Positions 34,613 through 43,181 of a stretch of 64,000 bases of DNA are shown piece after piece. A model generated the notes under the pieces. It made no database searches and was not told the DNA's origin. It saw only the letters and a program-made list of their open reading frames with translations. Source of the stretch: JAXGZG01 sp040771825. GTDB taxonomy: Bacteria > Bacillota > Sulfobacillia > Fermentithermobacillales > Fermentithermobacillaceae. The position numbers and the translations under genes are program-made. Positions within the stretch are counted from its first letter, which is position 1, and the number at the start of each line of letters is the position of its first letter. The stretch spans positions 1 to 64,000 of the forward strand of contig JAXGZG010000002.1 in NCBI GenBank assembly GCA_040771825.1, read 5' to 3'.

Positions 34613-35596
34613 TCACCTCCCCACCGCGTTGCGCTTTGCGGCCATGTCATGGGCGTAACCGTAATACCTGGGCACTACAAACCTGTCAATAAGAGGAGTA
34701 ACCAAGTTCAGAAACAAGATTCCGTAGGTTACCCCTTCGGGGTAGCCGCCCCAAAGCCGTATAAGCAAAGTTATGAAGCCTGCACCGATTCCCATGTATA
34801 GTCTGCCCTTGGGAGTAACTGGCGAAGTCACATAGTCGGTAGCCATAAAGAACGCCCCCAACACCGCGCCCCCTAGAAGAACGGCCGTAACGCCGTCTCC
34901 TCTGAAAAACTCGCCCGGCTTTCCAAACATCACAGTGCCCACGAAAATAGTTCCCAGGAACCCTAAGGGGATCCGGAAATCGATGACTTTGCGCCATACC
35001 AGGTAAAGGCCTCCTAGAACCAGCGCCAGAATGCAGGTCTCGCCCAGTGAACCGGCTCTCTTACCTATCAAAAGATCCATGAGTCCAGGCATTTGCCCAG
35101 CACCCGTACCCTTAAATACAGACAAGGGAGTGGCGCTAGATACCGTGTCTCCCGTCAAGGGCGCCAGCCAAGCTCGCGTCATATGCATAGGGTACGCAGC
35201 CAGAAGAAATGCTCTTCCGGCCAATGCAGGGTTCACGAAGTTGTTCCCAAGACCGCCAAAAAGCTGCTTGGCCATAACAATGGCGAAAACCGAACCGACC
35301 ACTGGAACATACAGCGGCACGCCTGGAGGCAGCGTCATGGCCAGAAGCAGCCCCGTGATGGCGGCCGAGTAATCGTTTGTGGTAACCTCGCGCCCGACCG
35401 CTTTCTCGTACAAAGCCTCAGCCAGAACCGCAGACAGCGTAGACACGACCATAAGCAATAGAGCCCTAATGCCAAAAAACACTACCGCCGCCGCAGAAGC
35501 TGGCAAAAGAGAAATGATGACATCTCCCATTATCCCTTTGACAGTCCTAGGGCTCTTCAGGTGCGGAGACGGCGTGATCACAAGCTTTTCTCCCAT
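34613..35596 (-). CDS. rnfD: Rnf complex flavin subunit RnfD
   Basis: RnfD is a polytopic membrane protein, homologous to NqrB, that carries covalent FMN. The 327-residue protein has the conserved segment GLGNNFVNPALAGRAFLL and the flavinylation motif SSATPL, with the target Thr at about residue 156. The C-terminal half has the typical GGAVLGAFFMATDYVTSPVT and GGYPEGVTYGILFLN stretches. It follows rnfC by 27 bases, and ApbE at the end of the operon would attach the flavin. Confidence 0.96.
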   Translation of the reverse strand: MGEKLVITPSPHLKSPRTVKGIMGDVIISLLPASAAAVVFFGIRALLLMVVSTLSAVLAEALYEKAVGREVTTNDYSAAITGLLLAMTLPPGVPLYVPVVGSVFAIVMAKQLFGGLGNNFVNPALAGRAFLLAAYPMHMTRAWLAPLTGDTVSSATPLSVFKGTGAGQMPGLMDLLIGKRAGSLGETCILALVLGGLYLVWRKVIDFRIPLGFLGTIFVGTVMFGKPGEFFRGDGVTAVLLGGAVLGAFFMATDYVTSPVTPKGRLYMGIGAGFITLLIRLWGGYPEGVTYGILFLNLVTPLIDRFVVPRYYGYAHDMAAKRNAVGR

Positions 35597-35623
35597 GAGT
35601 TACCCTCCGTCCTTGCCTCTTAC

Positions 35624-36970
35624 TTACTGCCGGGAAGCCTGAGCTCTCCTTCTGGCCGCAATCCGGGCTTTGGCCAGCTTGATGTTCTGAACCAGAGGCC
35701 TCTTCGAGGGGCACTCGTAGGTACAGGCCCCACATTCGCAACAGTCCATGACCCTGTACTTCTCGGCTTCGTCCAGGTACCCGTGCTCAGCCGACAGAGC
35801 CATCCAGACGGGCATTAGGTTCATGGGGCAAACCTCGACGCACTTGCCGCACCTGAGACAGGGTTGAACAGGTTCGTCTTTCACTTGGTCCCTAGTCAAT
35901 ACCACTATCCCTGAAGTGCCCTTTATGGTCCAGGAATCAAGATCTCTCAGGGAAGTTCCCATCATGGGTCCCCCCATGATGACCTTTCCGGGCGCCCCCC
36001 CAAACCCTCCGGCTCTTTCCACAAGATACGAAATGGGGGTCCCAATGAGGGCTCTAAAGTTGGAAGGCGTCTTAACGCCCTCCCCCGTTACCGTCACAAC
36101 TCTCTCCACAAGAGGCATGCCAGTTAAGATGGTCGAAGCCATGGCCCGTGCAGTGCCGACGTTGGAGACTATGACTCCCACATCAAGAGGAAGCCCTGGA
36201 GGAGGCGGAACTTCCCTTCCCAGAACGACCTGAATGAGTTGCTTCTCTCCGCCTCTGGGATACATGGCCGGCACTACGGCAAGCTCAAGCTCGCCAAAGG
36301 GGCGAATCGCCTCTCTCACAACCGCAATAGCCTCAGGCTTATTGTCCTCAATGCACACGATACCGCGATTTACCCCTGCGCCTTTCATAAGGGCCCTAAA
36401 GCCAAACACCACCTCATGAGCCTCTTCAACCATTAGCCGCTCGTCGGCGGTAAGGTAAGGTTCGCACTCGATTCCGTTTAGAAGATAGGTGTCTATCTTC
36501 TTCTCCGGCGGAGGCGTAAGCTTCACGGCGGCAGGAAAAGCGGCGCCGCCCAAACCCACTAGACCGGCTTCTCGCGCCAGATTGACTATATCTTCCTTGG
36601 ATATGTCATCTACCGACGACCCTCGAGGCACAACCGACTCGTGCACCTCTTCTTTGCCGTCAGGCTCTATCACTATGGCATCCACCAGACGCCCCTGTAT
36701 CGGCTGGTACTTTGGCTCCAAAGCCTTGACCTTGCCAGAAGTAGGCGCGTGAACCGAGGCGCTGACCACTCCTTTGGCTTCCGCAACTATCTGGCCTTTC
36801 TTGACCAAGTTGCCGGCTTTGACTACGGCATTCGCAGGTGCGCCGGTATGTTGCGAAAGGAAGAGACAAATCTCCTTGGGAGTACCCGCGGCCACGATCT
36901 CGGCCCCAGACGAAAACTCTTTTTTGTCGGGAACCCTTACTCCTCCATAACCACGCTTTAGATTGACCAC
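35624..36970 (-). CDS. rnfC: Rnf complex NADH-binding subunit RnfC
   Basis: RnfC is the peripheral subunit that exchanges electrons with NAD(H). The roughly 448-residue protein has an N-terminal barrel-sandwich domain (HAPTSGKVKAL), the NADH/FMN fold with GLVGLGGAAFPAAVKL and ECEPYLTADERL, then an SLBB-like region. Two [4Fe-4S] motifs follow: CLRCGKCVEVCP and CCECGACTYECP. Three GTG codons lie close together at the start; the one at 36970 has the best spacing. It heads the operon, with a promoter at 37039-37068. Confidence 0.95.
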   Translation of the reverse strand: MVNLKRGYGGVRVPDKKEFSSGAEIVAAGTPKEICLFLSQHTGAPANAVVKAGNLVKKGQIVAEAKGVVSASVHAPTSGKVKALEPKYQPIQGRLVDAIVIEPDGKEEVHESVVPRGSSVDDISKEDIVNLAREAGLVGLGGAAFPAAVKLTPPPEKKIDTYLLNGIECEPYLTADERLMVEEAHEVVFGFRALMKGAGVNRGIVCIEDNKPEAIAVVREAIRPFGELELAVVPAMYPRGGEKQLIQVVLGREVPPPPGLPLDVGVIVSNVGTARAMASTILTGMPLVERVVTVTGEGVKTPSNFRALIGTPISYLVERAGGFGGAPGKVIMGGPMMGTSLRDLDSWTIKGTSGIVVLTRDQVKDEPVQPCLRCGKCVEVCPMNLMPVWMALSAEHGYLDEAEKYRVMDCCECGACTYECPSKRPLVQNIKLAKARIAARRRAQASRQ

Positions 36971-37038
36971 CCGCACCACCTCATCGCTTATTGACAGGGC
37001 TTAACAACCGAAACGGTCGCTCATGGCATACACGCATA

Positions 37039-37068
37039 ATTCTAGCCGCTATACACGTCATTCGTCAA
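37039..37068 (-). promoter_or_regulatory. Promoter of the rnf operon
   Basis: On the minus strand TTGACG (37063-37068), 18 bases, then TAGAAT (37039-37044). Each differs from consensus at one position. It lies about 69 bases above the rnfC start, just after rpoN. No sigma-54 (-24/-12) site was found there. Confidence 0.68.
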
Positions 37069-37144
37069 ACTGTATGATATTTCGCAACCAAACGTAAGGC
37101 TGGGGTAGGACCGGCAGATCTTCGTGTGGACGTAACGGCTAGAC

Positions 37145-38497
37145 CTATAATTTCCGTCTGCGACCAGATGGAGGTATCCCCAGTGCATCACGGTACTTAG
37201 CCACAGTGCGTCTGGCCATCTGAATGCCGGCTAAAGATAGTTGCCGGGCAATGTCGCCGTCTGATAAGGGAGTCTCGGGGTCTTCCAGGCGGACGATCTC
37301 CTCTATCATCTTTCTGACAGAGTGTTGGGACATGTCTTTCCCAGCGCCCGCGACTCGCGAGCTAAACAACATTTTGCAGGGGAATACGCCGTAGAGGGTG
37401 TCAACGTACTTCCCGCAGATTGACCTGCTGACGGTGGACTCATGAAGGCGGAGTTCCGAAGCTACGTCTTTCAGGCCCAAAGGCGCAAGGTGCCCCGGAC
37501 CGTTCCTAAAGAATACCTCCTGTCGCATGACAACGTAGTTCATGACCCTGAGAATGGTCTTTCGCCTTTCCTCAATACTGTGAAGAAGCGACCGGGCTTT
37601 CCGAAGCTGATTGGTCAGATATCGCCGGGCCTCATCGTCGCCTGTCTTGAGAAGTTCTATGTAAAATGGGTTCCAACGCACCCTTGGCACGGCGCTGTCG
37701 TTGAAAAACGTTATAAAATCGTCACCTATCTGCCGCACGAATACGTCGGGCACGATGTAGGTTAGGCCGCGAGAAGAGAACTTGGCCCCGGGCTTGGGAT
37801 CCAGACCCAACACCGCGTCCCGCGCTCTCAACACAAGAGATAATGGCACCTTTTCCTCTCGGGCAATTCTCTTGTACCTTCCGGCGCCCAAGTCCTCCAG
37901 GTGATTTGCGATAACGTTCTGGGCTAGATCAGTAAGCCCTCGCATTCTGGCCTGTATTCCCAGACACTCTTTGAGGTCCTTAGCAGCAACGCCAGCCGGC
38001 TCAAAAGTCTGTACGAGATCGAGAATCCATTGAACCATCTCCCGGGGCCTTCTAGATGAATCGGCAATCTCCTCAGGGGGGCACGAGAGATATCCATTGT
38101 CGTCGATGTTTCCGATAATTAGCTCTCCGACTCCCCGCTCTTCCCTTGTGAGACGCAGAAACCCTAACTGGGTTAGAAGGTACTCCCTTAGAGAGGGCTG
38201 ACTTTCTGGATACGGATCATACCAAAGAGGGCTGCCGGAACCATCTTTTCTCAAGGACCAAGGCAACCGCATATCTTCCGGGTAGCCCAAGCCCTCGTCT
38301 TCCCCATCGGGAGCCTCAGGCAGCGGCTCGCCGAGTCTTTCAGTCACCTCCAAGAGAGGATTCCCTTCGGCCTCTTCACGCAAAAAGCCCACAAGTTCCA
38401 TGGCACCCATCTGCAACACCATGATGGCTTGCCTAACGTCAGGCGTGAGAGAGAGCCTCTGGGTCTGGCTCTGTTCCAGGCCGAATGTGGGCTTCAT
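37145..38497 (-). CDS. rpoN: RNA polymerase sigma-54 factor RpoN
   Basis: RpoN directs polymerase to -24/-12 promoters opened by AAA+ activators. The 450-residue protein has the Gln-rich region I with QTQRLSLTPDVRQAIMVLQM, an acidic region II, the core-binding domain, a helix-turn-helix with LRLHESTVSRSICGKYV, and the RpoN box ARRTVAKYRDALGIP near the C-terminus. The box is canonical. No sigma-54 activator gene is present in this window. Confidence 0.96.
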   Translation of the reverse strand: MKPTFGLEQSQTQRLSLTPDVRQAIMVLQMGAMELVGFLREEAEGNPLLEVTERLGEPLPEAPDGEDEGLGYPEDMRLPWSLRKDGSGSPLWYDPYPESQPSLREYLLTQLGFLRLTREERGVGELIIGNIDDNGYLSCPPEEIADSSRRPREMVQWILDLVQTFEPAGVAAKDLKECLGIQARMRGLTDLAQNVIANHLEDLGAGRYKRIAREEKVPLSLVLRARDAVLGLDPKPGAKFSSRGLTYIVPDVFVRQIGDDFITFFNDSAVPRVRWNPFYIELLKTGDDEARRYLTNQLRKARSLLHSIEERRKTILRVMNYVVMRQEVFFRNGPGHLAPLGLKDVASELRLHESTVSRSICGKYVDTLYGVFPCKMLFSSRVAGAGKDMSQHSVRKMIEEIVRLEDPETPLSDGDIARQLSLAGIQMARRTVAKYRDALGIPPSGRRRKL

Positions 38498-38551
38498 CGC
38501 TACCCCTTCTTAATCTATTGGGCCTATACTCGTCTCTTGCGTCAAGGCAAC

Positions 38552-39382
38552 TTATTCCAAGCTGATTTTCTTGGCAGAGACATCAACGCGCTCCAGGTAT
38601 ATGCCCGTAAAATACTCCAGTTTCTCCTTTAGAGACTCTTGTACGTTTTTCATGACATCAAGGTAGTTCTTGCGGTAGAGAAGAACTAATTCCACATGGA
38701 CAATAGCCCCTTGGCCCGTGGAAACCACAATCGCCTTAAGCACCCGCTTGACGCCGTCCACCTCAAGACACACCTTTTGGGCTATCTGCATGACCACCGC
38801 GTCAGCAATGTAGAAGTGCCCAAAATAGCTGTAGGTGGGCCTCACCACCGACCTTTCCGCTGACGCGTAGCGCCCTGCCCTGGAACGGGTGAACATCTGG
38901 AGGGGGTCCACCAGGTATCCTGAAAACGTCTTCTTGACCTCAAAAGTGGGTGCCGGGATCACATGCTTGCCTTCCTGCCGCCTCTGCCACAGTGCCCTAT
39001 CTATCTCGTCGTTGGTGGCCAGATCTCTGATGCTTAGGTACTCCGCAGGGGAGTTTAGCCCAAGGCGCGACACTATACGGTCTACCATGGTCACCGACGT
39101 GCCTAGCACCAGAATCCTAGACGGGCCCAGACCCTCCAAAGCCCCTTTGACTTCTAGAACATGATCGGGTGTGGAGAAAATGGCCCTGCGTATTGCCGCA
39201 GTAGTCGTCTCCTCGCGCTTAGCGGACCTGCCCCCAAGAATCCTGGAACCCGCTATCAGAAGACCGTCATCGATAACCGCATCGCAATCCCACTCTTGGG
39301 CCACTGCCATGGCTCTATGGGATTTCCCCGTTCCGCTGGGACCCACTAGCGCAATTACCTGTATGTCAGAAAGAATCGGCAC
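38552..39382 (-). CDS. P-loop ATP-binding protein fused to an Asp23/Gls24-like domain
   Basis: This roughly 276-residue protein joins two parts. The N-terminal half is a P-loop nucleotide-binding domain with GPSGTGKSHRAMAVA (Walker A) and a hydrophobic strand SRILVLGTS. The C-terminal part (about residues 180-276) resembles the Asp23/Gls24 fold: FYIADAVVMQIAQKVCLEVDG and later LKEKLEYFTGIYLERVDV. Asp23 proteins are linked to envelope stress in Gram-positive bacteria. The start is taken as a GTG at 39382; the Shine-Dalgarno is weak. It follows the TPR gene by five bases and precedes rpoN by 54. The function is unknown, and the Asp23-like call is from pattern only. Confidence 0.68.
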   Translation of the reverse strand: MPILSDIQVIALVGPSGTGKSHRAMAVAQEWDCDAVIDDGLLIAGSRILGGRSAKREETTTAAIRRAIFSTPDHVLEVKGALEGLGPSRILVLGTSVTMVDRIVSRLGLNSPAEYLSIRDLATNDEIDRALWQRRQEGKHVIPAPTFEVKKTFSGYLVDPLQMFTRSRAGRYASAERSVVRPTYSYFGHFYIADAVVMQIAQKVCLEVDGVKRVLKAIVVSTGQGAIVHVELVLLYRKNYLDVMKNVQESLKEKLEYFTGIYLERVDVSAKKISLE

Positions 39383-39387
39383 TTTTC

Positions 39388-40848
39388 TTACTTCTTGCCC
39401 CTGAAAAGCCACGACAAGCCTCCCTTCTTATTCTGGGCCCCAGTCTCCCGCCCCGAGAGTTCCGCTTGGTCAAGACCCTTGGGAGGGGTCGCGTCTTCCT
39501 TTACAAAGCTTCCTACCAGCCTCAAGACCTTCTGTTCGTCCTCAGTGGCGGCGTCTGCCTTGGCCTTGGCCAGAAGGGCCGGCCAGAGGTTTCTAGATAT
39601 GAAAGCCGAGTTTGACATGGCGAAGTTGGGATCTAGTTCCATAGAAGCGACCCAGTGGCGGAAACCATCCTTGAACTTACCCAAGGCCATAGAAATGGTG
39701 CCCGCAAGAAACCTAGCCGATGACTGAATAGGTTTGTGATTCTCGATGCCAGGAATCTCGCCTAGTCTCCCAACAAGACTCTCAGCGATTTCCTCCGCCT
39801 CCAGAAGGTTTCCGCTTCGATAGTGCAGCTCCCCTAGAGCCAGGTCAGGTTCGAGAGCCTTGGGGTCTACCCTTTTTATGGACTCCCAGCGGTATATGGC
39901 CTCGTGGAAGTCGCCTTCCATCACTGCGGCGATAGCGAGGTTTCGCAGCGCAGGCGTGTATGCGGGCTCGATGGCCACGCACTTCTTCCAGTACTCTGTG
40001 GCCTTCTTTACATCTTGCTTTTGGAAATAGGCCAACCCCAGGTTGAACGTGGCGAAAAGATCGTCTGGCTTCTGAAGAAGGACTTTATCCCAAGTCGCTA
40101 TGGCTTCATCTATCTGACCCGCCGAAGCGTATGCCTCGCCCAAGGTTATCATAGTGACCGTATTCTCTGGTTCTAGTTCGGCGGCCTTCAGAAAACTTTC
40201 AACGGATTTCTCAGGTTCCCCAGTGGCTAAGTAACAGAGGCCAACGTTGTAGTGCAACCCCGGGTTTTCGGAACCCAGGCGCTCGGCCCTATGGAGATGA
40301 GTCAGAGCCTCCTGGTATTCCTTAGCATCTGTCAGGGAAGCGCCCAGGTTATGCAAGGCCTGCAGATTGGACGGGTCAGTCTCTAGGATCTTCTTCCACT
40401 CTTGCATTGCGTCTTGTATTCTTCCTTTGGCGATATACAGTTCGCCCAGCTGTCCTCGGGCCAACGTGTTTCCAGGCGAGAGATTGCGCGCCTTCTCAGT
40501 AACCCTAATTGCGCCATCGATGTCTCCCTTAAGAGCCATGATCTTCCCGGTGAAATAAAGAGCGGGGCTGTGGTTCCTGTCTATGGCCACGACTTTTTGG
40601 AAACATTCTAACGCCTTGTCTATCTCTTCTGTGTCGGCGTGCAGGATGCCAAGATAGTATTGGGCTTCGGCGTTTCTCTTGTCTTGGCTTATCACTTTGA
40701 GCAAGGCTTCCCTAGCCTCATCTTGGCGCCCCATCTTCATGTAGGAAAGGGCCAACTGCAGCCTGGCGGTGGTGTCTCTAGGTCTATTGGCGACTTCTTT
40801 CTCAAGATTGGCAATTATGTCGTTTAGGGACTTTTCGTCGATATCCAT
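39388..40848 (-). CDS. TPR-repeat protein
   Basis: This 486-residue soluble protein is built of about ten tetratricopeptide repeats over residues 10-400, with typical units such as AQYYLGILHADTEEIDKALE and ALHNLGASLTDAKEYQEALT. TPR arrays bind protein partners. The C-terminal 60 residues are charged (Lys and Gly rich at the end), without a clear domain. The start at 40848 (MDIDEKSL) has GGGGG six bases ahead. It is divergent from the Rrf2 gene and is followed at once by the P-loop/Asp23-like gene, so the two may work together. Confidence 0.88.
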   Translation of the reverse strand: MDIDEKSLNDIIANLEKEVANRPRDTTARLQLALSYMKMGRQDEAREALLKVISQDKRNAEAQYYLGILHADTEEIDKALECFQKVVAIDRNHSPALYFTGKIMALKGDIDGAIRVTEKARNLSPGNTLARGQLGELYIAKGRIQDAMQEWKKILETDPSNLQALHNLGASLTDAKEYQEALTHLHRAERLGSENPGLHYNVGLCYLATGEPEKSVESFLKAAELEPENTVTMITLGEAYASAGQIDEAIATWDKVLLQKPDDLFATFNLGLAYFQKQDVKKATEYWKKCVAIEPAYTPALRNLAIAAVMEGDFHEAIYRWESIKRVDPKALEPDLALGELHYRSGNLLEAEEIAESLVGRLGEIPGIENHKPIQSSARFLAGTISMALGKFKDGFRHWVASMELDPNFAMSNSAFISRNLWPALLAKAKADAATEDEQKVLRLVGSFVKEDATPPKGLDQAELSGRETGAQNKKGGLSWLFRGKK

Positions 40849-40940
40849 AATCATCCCCCACTGGCTCCATGGTTGAATCTAGGCTAGAGTTTCTATTTCG
40901 TTACCAATAATACCTCTTGACGATTTCTGCTTCAAAACTC

Positions 40941-40969
40941 TTGACCGGGACTAATCCTACCATAATAAT
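40941..40969 (+). promoter_or_regulatory. Promoter of the Rrf2-nifS-nifU operon
   Basis: TTGACC (40941-40946), 17 bases, then AATAAT (40964-40969), one mismatch in each hexamer. It lies 20 bases above the start codon. Confidence 0.62.
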
Positions 40970-40975
40970 AGGATT
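40953..40975. promoter_or_regulatory. Inverted-repeat operator for the Rrf2 regulator
   Basis: AATCCTA (40953-40959) and TAGGATT (40969-40975) form a perfect 7-bp inverted repeat with a 9-base spacer across the -10 box. Autoregulation by the Rrf2 protein encoded just downstream is likely. Confidence 0.62.
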
Positions 40976-40989
40976 TGAGGGGGTGCGAA

Positions 40990-41397
40990 ATGCCATTCAG
41001 ATTGTCGACACGAGGGCATTACGCTGTGCTCCTCATGTATGAGTTGGCCAAGTCGGGCCGGTCCTATGCGTCTTTGGCAGATATAGCATCCAGACAAAAA
41101 GTTTCCCAAGGATACCTGGAGCAAATCGTGAGGCCGCTCCGTGACACAGGGTTGGTAGTGAGCCGGAGGGGCTTTGGCGGAGGCTACTCCTTGGCAAGAC
41201 CCCCACAAGACATAACTGTGGGTGAAATCGTCAGGGCCGTGGAAGGGCCAGTAATGCCGGTCAAATGCGTATCTGACGCCCCGGTGCCTGATACTTGCCC
41301 CGACAACTGTCAGGCTAGAGCTGTATGGCAGAGGGTCGGAGAGGCCATAGACTCGGTCCTAGATTCGTTCACCTTGGAACATCTCGCAAATGAATAG
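40990..41397 (+). CDS. Rrf2-family (IscR-like) transcriptional regulator
   Basis: This 135-residue winged-helix protein begins RLSTRGHYAVLLMYELA, with the DNA-recognition helix KVSQGYLEQIVRPLRDTGLV and the wing SRRGFGGGYSLARP. Three Cys (C-x9-C-x3-C in the CVSDAPVPDTCPDNC stretch) may bind a [2Fe-2S] cluster, although the spacing differs from IscR of E. coli. It would sense Fe-S or cysteine status and control the nifS-nifU genes that follow. The start at 40990 has GAGGGGG six bases upstream. Confidence 0.92.
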   Translation: MPFRLSTRGHYAVLLMYELAKSGRSYASLADIASRQKVSQGYLEQIVRPLRDTGLVVSRRGFGGGYSLARPPQDITVGEIVRAVEGPVMPVKCVSDAPVPDTCPDNCQARAVWQRVGEAIDSVLDSFTLEHLANE

Positions 41398-41424
41398 TGG
41401 CTAGGCAAGAAGGAGGCCTTTGTC

Positions 41425-42600
41425 GTGAGTTCAGAAAGGATGTCTACCTCACGCCGGGTGTATCTGGATCACTCGGCCACAACGCCCGTAAGGGCCGAAG
41501 CTATGACCGCCATGATGCCTTACTTCTCCAATATGTTTGGGAACGCCTCAAGCATCCACCGCTGGGGCCGAGAAGCCAAGGCAGCCATGGAAGACGCGAG
41601 GAAGAAGGTAGCCGACCTCATAGGCGCCACGCCCCAAGAGATCCTGTTCACATCGGGCGGCACCGAGTCAGATAACCTCGCCATCCGGGGCGTTGCCTGG
41701 AATAGACAGGGGACCGGGAACCACATCATCACTACTGCCGTAGAGCATCACGCTGTGCTTCATACCTGCGAAACCCTTGAGAAAGACGGGTTCCGGGTTA
41801 CCTACCTTCCGGTGGACAAGTACGGGATGGTAGACCCAGAGGATGTGCGGAAGTCCGCAACCCAAGACACCATCCTAATATCGGTAATGCACGGCCAGAA
41901 CGAAGTGGGCACTGTAGAACCAGTGGAGGAAATCGGGAAGATAGCGCGGTCTTTGGACATCCCGTTCCACATAGACGCGGTTCAGAGCGCAGGTAAAGTG
42001 CCTGTGGACGTCAAGGCTACGAATATCGACCTGCTGACCATATCCAGCCACAAGATGTATGGGCCCAAAGGCGTAGGCGCCCTTTATGTGAGAAAAGGGA
42101 TCAAGGTCCGGCCTCAGTCCACCGGCGGAGCTCATGAGCGGGGACTAAGGGCGGGCACCGAGAACGTGGCGGGAATAGTGGGTCTGGGAGAAGCCTGCTA
42201 TTGGGCCAAGAGAGAGCTCCCGGAAGAGTCGTCTCGCCTTGTGGAGCTTCGGGATTACATGATCCAAGGCATCCTCAATACGATCCCAGATACGGTCCTA
42301 AACGGGCATCCCACACAAAGGCTTCCTCACAACGTCAATATAAGCGTCGAAAGAGTAGAGGGAGAATCCATGCTTTTGAACCTGGACCTACTGGGAATCG
42401 GCGCTTCGTCGGGATCTGCCTGCACGTCCGGATCCTTGGAGCCCTCCCACGTGCTGTTGGCCATGGGGGTCGGTCACGAACTCGCCCATGGCTCCCTCCG
42501 GATGACCCTGGGGCTAAGCACCACCAAAAACGATGTAGATTACGTGTTGTCGGTATTACCCCCTATTGTGAAAAGACTCCGGGACATGTCGGCTCTATAG
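41425..42600 (+). CDS. nifS: Cysteine desulfurase (NifS/IscS family)
   Basis: This PLP enzyme takes sulfur from L-cysteine for iron-sulfur cluster assembly. The 391-residue protein has VYLDHSATTPVR at the start, the PLP-binding Lys in ISSHKMYGPKGVGALYV, and the catalytic Cys in GSACTSGSLEPSHVL. The GTG start has AAGGAGG eight bases ahead. It lies 28 bases after the Rrf2 gene and just before the NifU scaffold gene. Confidence 0.95.
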   Translation: MSSERMSTSRRVYLDHSATTPVRAEAMTAMMPYFSNMFGNASSIHRWGREAKAAMEDARKKVADLIGATPQEILFTSGGTESDNLAIRGVAWNRQGTGNHIITTAVEHHAVLHTCETLEKDGFRVTYLPVDKYGMVDPEDVRKSATQDTILISVMHGQNEVGTVEPVEEIGKIARSLDIPFHIDAVQSAGKVPVDVKATNIDLLTISSHKMYGPKGVGALYVRKGIKVRPQSTGGAHERGLRAGTENVAGIVGLGEACYWAKRELPEESSRLVELRDYMIQGILNTIPDTVLNGHPTQRLPHNVNISVERVEGESMLLNLDLLGIGASSGSACTSGSLEPSHVLLAMGVGHELAHGSLRMTLGLSTTKNDVDYVLSVLPPIVKRLRDMSAL

Positions 42601-42643
42601 AACAGAGCACAAAGCGTCATCTGGGAAAGGCGGGGATCGAGGA

Positions 42644-43018
42644 ATGTACAACGACAAGGTCATGGACCATTTCTTCCACCCTAGAAATGTCGGCGAGATC
42701 GAAAACCCCGATGGCATTGGGGAAATGGGCAACCCGGTATGCGGGGATGTCATGCGTATTACACTGAAGGTCAAGGACGGACGAATCCAGGACGTGAAGT
42801 TCAAGACCTTTGGCTGCGGGGCGGCCATAGCCACCAGTTCGATGGTCACAGAGATGGTGAAAGGGCTTCCCCTAGATGAAGCCATGGCCATCTCCAACAA
42901 GGCTGTAGCCGATGCCTTAGGCGGCCTTCCCCCACCCAAGATGCACTGTTCGAATCTGGCTGCCGATGCCCTTCACAAAGCTATAGAAGACTACCGGCAG
43001 AAAACGTCGGACTCGTAG
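42644..43018 (+). CDS. nifU: Fe-S cluster scaffold protein NifU/IscU
   Basis: IscU-type scaffold of 124 residues on which new iron-sulfur clusters are built with sulfur from the desulfurase. The three cluster ligand Cys are present in NPVCGDVM, FGCGAAIATSS and MHCSNLAADAL. There is no C-terminal Nfu domain. It follows nifS by 43 bases and ends at a terminator. Confidence 0.95.
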   Translation: MYNDKVMDHFFHPRNVGEIENPDGIGEMGNPVCGDVMRITLKVKDGRIQDVKFKTFGCGAAIATSSMVTEMVKGLPLDEAMAISNKAVADALGGLPPPKMHCSNLAADALHKAIEDYRQKTSDS

Positions 43019-43036
43019 ATCAGTTGCACCGTAACC

Positions 43037-43075
43037 GAAGACACGACCGGATCTTCCGGCCGTGTCTTCATTTTT
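43037..43075 (+). terminator. Terminator of the Rrf2-nifS-nifU operon
   Basis: GAAGACACG (43037-43045) pairs with CGTGTCTTC (43061-43069), the stem extends by CCGG/CCGG after one mismatch, and ATTTTT follows. Confidence 0.9.
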
Positions 43076-43181
43076 GTCGAGACTACGATACATATAGTAA
43101 AAGTGTCGAATCGGAACACATCCTGGAGGATTTGCGTCACACTACTAGAATACTGTCCCAACTGGGGAAGGAAGGACCGAG

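Noticed and set aside
36980..37144. Sigma-54 promoter for rnf, next to rpoN
   Set aside because: No GG and GC pair with -24/-12 spacing was found; a sigma-A-like promoter is present instead.
43086..43181. Promoter of the amidase gene
   Set aside because: A TAGAAT lies in the gap but its -35 region is poor; not strong enough to annotate.
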